In this document: in pieces, positions 60,993 to 64,000 of the stretch
How the letters are laid out: the number at the start of each line of letters is the position of its first letter
Position numbering within the stretch: the first letter of the stretch is position 1
Origin: DASZFV01 sp036494575
GTDB lineage: Bacteria; Myxococcota_A; Polyangia; Fen-1088
Direction: 5' to 3'
DNA: 64,000 nt
Assembly (NCBI GenBank): GCA_036494575.1
Contig: DASXOE010000053.1
Span: forward strand, 1-64,000
Notes under the pieces: generated by a model
The model's input: the letters and a program-made list of their open reading frames with translations, nothing else
Databases searched by the model: none
What the model was told of the DNA's origin: nothing
Program-made: the position numbers and the translations under genes

Positions 60993-61424
60993 GTGCCCGT
61001 GCCCTCCGGCAAGAGAAAGCTCCGCATCCTCGTCGCCAAACCCGGACTCGACGGTCACGACCGCGGGGCCAAGGTGGTGGCCCGCGCCCTCGCCGACGCG
61101 GGCTACGAGGTCGTCTATACCGGCCTGCACCAGACGCCCGAGATGATCGCGGCCGCGGCCGTGCAGGAGTCGGTGGATGCCGTGGGCCTCTCGATCATGT
61201 CGGGGGCTCACATGACGCACTTCCCGGCCGTGCTCGAGGCGCTCCGGGCGCGCGGCGCGGGCGACGTCGTCGTGTTCGGCGGCGGCATCGTGCCCGACGA
61301 GGACGTCGCGGCGCTCGCGCAGCTGGGCGTGGCCGCCATCTTCAAGCCGGGAACGTCGACCGCCGAGATCGTGGCGTGGATCGAGCGCGTCCTTCGCCCG
61401 CGCGTCGATGGAGCGGCGGCGTGA
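60993..61424 (+). CDS. Stand-alone B12-binding subunit of methylmalonyl-CoA mutase type
   Basis: 143-residue cobalamin-binding domain protein. The base-off/His-on signature is complete: 'KPGLDGHDRGAKVVARALADAG' (DxHxxG, shown in part), 'VGLSIMSGAHMTHFP' and 'VVFGGGIVPDED'. It matches the C-terminal domain or small subunit of methylmalonyl-CoA or isobutyryl-CoA/ethylmalonyl-CoA mutases, so it needs a catalytic partner encoded elsewhere. The start is GTG 60993. Its stop overlaps the cupin gene's GTG by 4 bases, and an acyl-CoA dehydrogenase follows, pointing to short-chain or branched acyl-CoA metabolism. Confidence 0.92.
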   Translation: MPVPSGKRKLRILVAKPGLDGHDRGAKVVARALADAGYEVVYTGLHQTPEMIAAAAVQESVDAVGLSIMSGAHMTHFPAVLEALRARGAGDVVVFGGGIVPDEDVAALAQLGVAAIFKPGTSTAEIVAWIERVLRPRVDGAAA

Positions 61425-62797
61425 GGCCGGGCCACGGGTCGCCCCGTTCGCGCGCCGCCGTCGCGTTCGTCGTCGTATCGGCCACGGCGTGGGGCGCGGC
61501 GCCCGCGCGCGCCAACGCCCGGCTCGAGACCGAGGAGCAGCGCATCTCGCGCATCCTGCAGTCGACGCTCGTCGCGCACGGTGCCGACGTACACCGCTGC
61601 TTCGAGAAGGCGCTCGCCGATAGCATGGAGGTCGCGGGCAAGATCGAGCTCGCCGTCGACGTGGGAGACGGCGGTCGCGTCACCAAGACCGCGCCCGCGC
61701 TCGACGAGGCGCAGTCGCCCGTGCTGCTGGCTTGCCTGCAGACGAGCGCCGAGACGTGGTCGTTCGCGGGAATCTCACCCGGGAGCACGGTCATCGTGCC
61801 GCTCGATTTCGAGGGCCAGGCGGCGCAGTTCACGCTCAAGGCCGCCGACGCGCCCGACCACGGGCCGGGCGCGCCCGGCGCCAAGGGCGCGCTCGTGCCC
61901 AAGGGCAAGAGGCCGGTCGCGACGCCCTCGGCGCCGCCACCCTTCTCGGTGAAGCTGCTCGTCGACGAGCAGACGATGCGCGCGCGCCAGGCCTCGCTCT
62001 CGCTCCTCACTGTGGCTCCCGCGAGCCGCATCGCCATGCACAAGCACCCGGTGAGCGAGATCCTGTACGTGCTCAAGGGGCACGCGCGCATCCTCAGCCA
62101 GCCGGGCACGCCCCCCGAGCGCCTCGACGAGGGGACGGCCATCTTCATCCCCGTGGGCGCGCCGCACGTCATCGAGAACATGGGCCGCCAGACGCCCGCC
62201 GTGCTTCTCGACTACTTCGTGCCCATGGGCCCCGAGCGCGTCTACCGCGATCCCACCGATCCGGTCGGCCGCAACGCGTTCGAGGTCATCCACGGCCCGG
62301 CTGAGCCGGGCCGATTGCACGGCCCGGCTGAGCCGGGCCGATTGCGAGGGACAACGGAGCTGGGCGGCCCCGCCGCGGCCGTGGCGGCGCCCATCCGGTG
62401 GGGCATCGCCTCCGCGTCGAAGGTCGAGCCCCTCACGCTCGCGGGCGGCAAGGTGCGCGTGCGCAAGCTGCTCACGACGGAGAACACGGGGCAGGCGACG
62501 GCCTACCTCGGCGTGCTCGAGGCCGAGCCGGGCGCCGAGATCCCACGCCACGTGCACCCCACCTCGGCAGAGATCCTTTACGTCGTCTCGGGCGGCGGGA
62601 CGCTCACCGTGGGCGCCGAGCAGCTGCCGTTCGGCCCCGACACCGCCATCCACGTCCCCGAGAACCAGCCGCACGCTGCGGCGTTCACGGGTCCCGATAA
62701 GACGATCATGATCCAGCTCTACGCGCCAGCCGGACCCGAACAGAGATTCGTGGGCGCGCCGGGCCCTTCCCCGCGCGCGCCGGGGGCCAAGCCATGA
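61421..62797 (+). CDS. Exported double-cupin protein with N-terminal AgmX/TonB-C-like domain
   Basis: 458-residue protein. Signal peptide (about 1-30, '...AWGAAPARANA'), an AgmX/TonB-C-like module (about 48-125: 'VHRCFEKALADSMEVAGKIE', then 'AVDVGDGGRVT'), then two cupin barrels (about 170-275 and 320-440) with metal-type His/Glu sets: 'AMHKHPVSEILYVLKGHARIL' and 'RHVHPTSAEILYVVSGGGTL' (each shown within 21 residues of the motif core HKHPVSE/HVHPTSAE). The linker between the cupins carries a tandem 27-base palindromic duplication ('HGPAEPGRL' twice). The start is GTG 61421 in the upstream stop. Function unknown; sugar or metal binding is possible. Confidence 0.8.
   Translation: MRPGHGSPRSRAAVAFVVVSATAWGAAPARANARLETEEQRISRILQSTLVAHGADVHRCFEKALADSMEVAGKIELAVDVGDGGRVTKTAPALDEAQSPVLLACLQTSAETWSFAGISPGSTVIVPLDFEGQAAQFTLKAADAPDHGPGAPGAKGALVPKGKRPVATPSAPPPFSVKLLVDEQTMRARQASLSLLTVAPASRIAMHKHPVSEILYVLKGHARILSQPGTPPERLDEGTAIFIPVGAPHVIENMGRQTPAVLLDYFVPMGPERVYRDPTDPVGRNAFEVIHGPAEPGRLHGPAEPGRLRGTTELGGPAAAVAAPIRWGIASASKVEPLTLAGGKVRVRKLLTTENTGQATAYLGVLEAEPGAEIPRHVHPTSAEILYVVSGGGTLTVGAEQLPFGPDTAIHVPENQPHAAAFTGPDKTIMIQLYAPAGPEQRFVGAPGPSPRAPGAKP
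62291..62344. repeat. 27-bp tandem duplication of a perfect palindrome in the cupin gene
   Basis: Two exact 27-base copies (62291-62317 and 62318-62344), each containing CGGCCCGGCT-G-AGCCGGGCCG, a 10-bp inverted repeat with a 1-base centre. Both are in frame (H-G-P-A-E-P-G-R-L twice), in the linker between the two cupin domains. It resembles the palindromic insert in recC in style. Confidence 0.85.
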
Positions 62798-63957
62798 ACT
62801 TCGAGCTCAGCGAAGAGCAGCTCGTCCTGCAGAAGTCCGTGCGCGAGCTCGCGGAGCGCCTCATCGTCCCGAACGCGCGCCGCTGGGACGAGGAGGAGGT
62901 CTTCCCGCACGAGATCATCCCCGCCATGGGCGAGATGGGTCTTTTCGGCATGCAGATCCCCGAGGAGTACGGCGGCGCCGGCATGAAGTTCCACGACTAC
63001 GTCGTCGCGCTCGAGGAGATCGCGCGCGCCGACGCGTCCGTGGGCCTCACGATGGCGTCGCACAACTCGCTCGCCACGGGGCACCTCTACCTCGCGGGCA
63101 CCGAGGCGCAGCGCAAGAAGTACCTGCCGCGCCTCGCCGCGGGTCAGGCGCTGGGCGGCTGGGGCCTCACGGAGCCGGGCTCGGGCTCGGACGCGGGCGC
63201 GGCGCGCACGCGCGCCGTGCCCCGTGGCCATGCGCCGAACGTCCGCTGGATCATCAACGGCACGAAGACGTTCATCACGCAGGGCTCGGTCGGCTCGATC
63301 TACGTCGTGCTCGCCTCGACGAGCCCCGAGAAGAAGGCCAAGGGGCTCACGGCGTTCATCGTCGAGCGCGGCACGCCCGGTTTTCGTACCGGCAAGCGCA
63401 TCGAGAAGATGGGCCTCCACGCCTCCGACACGACCGAGCTCGTCTTGGAGGAGGTCGAGATCCCCGACGAGCAGCGCCTGGGCGAGATCGACGGCGGCTT
63501 CTTCGACACGCTGCAGATCCTCGACAAGGGGCGCATCGGCATCGGCGCCTGGGCCGTGGGCATCGGCCGCGCCGCGCTCGAGGCCTCGCTCAAGTACGCC
63601 AAGGACCGCGTCCAGTTCGGCAAGCCCATCGGCGACTTCCAGGCCATCCAGCACATGCTCGCCGACATGGCGACGGAGCTGGACGCCGCGCGGCTGCTCG
63701 TGTGGCGGGCGGCCCTCATGCAGGACCGCAAGGAGAAGACGACGCAGGAGTCGGCAACGGCGAAGTACTACGCGGCGCGTGCGACGATGCGCGCGTGCAA
63801 CGCCGCCGTGCAAATTCACGGCGGCTACGGCTACACGCGCGAGTTCGACGTCGAGCGCTACATGCGCGACGCGAAGCTCGCCGAGATCGGCGAGGGCACG
63901 AACGAGGTCCAGAAGATGGTCATCGCGCGGGAGCTGCTCAAAAAATGGGGACCCTGA
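62794..63957 (+). CDS. Acyl-CoA dehydrogenase
   Basis: 387-residue FAD-dependent acyl-CoA dehydrogenase, catalysing alpha-beta desaturation of an acyl-CoA. Family features: 'YGGAGMKFHDYVVALEEIAR', 'GGWGLTEPGSGSDAG' (signature 1), 'INGTKTFITQGSVG', 'DRVQFGKPIGDFQAIQHMLA' (signature 2 region) and 'QIHGGYGYTREFDVERYMRD' with the catalytic Glu position in 'IGEGTNEVQ'. Length and motifs suggest a short/medium-chain or glutaryl/isovaleryl type. ATG 62794 overlaps the cupin stop as ATGA. Its last codons form the first arm of a terminator-like hairpin. Confidence 0.94.
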   Translation: MNFELSEEQLVLQKSVRELAERLIVPNARRWDEEEVFPHEIIPAMGEMGLFGMQIPEEYGGAGMKFHDYVVALEEIARADASVGLTMASHNSLATGHLYLAGTEAQRKKYLPRLAAGQALGGWGLTEPGSGSDAGAARTRAVPRGHAPNVRWIINGTKTFITQGSVGSIYVVLASTSPEKKAKGLTAFIVERGTPGFRTGKRIEKMGLHASDTTELVLEEVEIPDEQRLGEIDGGFFDTLQILDKGRIGIGAWAVGIGRAALEASLKYAKDRVQFGKPIGDFQAIQHMLADMATELDAARLLVWRAALMQDRKEKTTQESATAKYYAARATMRACNAAVQIHGGYGYTREFDVERYMRDAKLAEIGEGTNEVQKMVIARELLKKWGP

Positions 63958-63969
63958 GAGGGTCCCCAT
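63945..63969 (+). terminator. Perfect 11-bp hairpin at the end of the acyl-CoA dehydrogenase gene
   Basis: ATGGGGACCCT (63945-63955) pairs exactly with AGGGTCCCCAT (63959-63969) around loop GAG. The stop codon lies in the apex. There is no T run; a C run follows. It shares the GGGACCCT/AGGGTCCC core with the hairpin at 33707-33727. Confidence 0.6.
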
Positions 63970-64000
63970 GCCCCCCCGCGACGGACTCCGCTGGGCGGAG

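Overview
This 64 kb window is GC-rich chromosomal DNA, most likely from a myxobacterium (Myxococcota, probably Polyangia). The clues are a very large Cys-rich surface protein with a MYXO-CTERM-like tail, a transmembrane Ser/Thr protein kinase, an FHA-GGDEF protein, repeated 'EICNNGIDDD' and PPC-type modules in a lipoprotein, a TonB domain fused to a TonB-dependent receptor, and extreme G/C at third codon positions. That codon bias opens long false reading frames opposite nearly every gene. No phage, transposase, integrase, CRISPR array or rRNA was seen. Genes are tightly packed, and no gene-free stretch exceeds about 230 bases.

Layout. 1-8.4 kb: a truncated TonB-dependent receptor and a small His/Cys-rich membrane protein, a tiny Cys-rich lipoprotein, a YhhQ-type queuosine-precursor transporter, a three-part peptidase/propeller/barrel protein coupled to a MerR-TPR protein, and Ku. 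8.5-11 kb: a DUF72 protein, an FHA-diguanylate cyclase and aat. 11-21.2 kb: a von Willebrand factor A protein, then divergently an OmpA-type barrel protein directly abutting a 2404-residue DUF11/Cys-repeat/MYXO-CTERM-like protein. This pair resembles the architecture of the myxobacterial TraB/TraA outer-membrane-exchange system. 21.2-26.4 kb: an FKBP-type isomerase, a TPR protein, a Ser/Thr kinase and the potassium transporter Kup. 26.4-34 kb: a secreted GH2 beta-mannosidase, a receiver-like protein lacking the phospho-acceptor Asp, a 57-residue convergent ORF, a metallo-beta-lactamase-fold protein, a DsbA-family protein, a DEAD-box helicase with a DbpA-type tail, two small membrane proteins and tRNA-Val(CAC).

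34-43.2 kb is a coherent metal-response module. A membrane histidine kinase overlaps an NtrC-type sigma-54 activator, followed by a heavy-metal RND efflux operon (pump, outer-membrane channel, adaptor). A near-consensus -24/-12 promoter and two activator-site-like repeats spaced 21 bp lie just before the pump gene. 43.2-55 kb: a methyltransferase, a small hypothetical protein, and recD-recB-recC plus an acyl-CoA synthetase, all on the minus strand and joined by 4-bp start/stop overlaps. The recC frame carries an in-frame, twofold palindromic repeat insertion. 55-64 kb: a TonB-C/HEAT-repeat protein, an aldehyde dehydrogenase, a repeat-rich lipoprotein, then an overlapping run of a B12-binding subunit, a double-cupin protein with a palindromic 27-bp tandem duplication, and an acyl-CoA dehydrogenase ending in a perfect hairpin.

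Most functional calls rest on motifs visible in the translations. The TraAB-like reading, the metal specificity and the mobility of the palindromic inserts are inferences.
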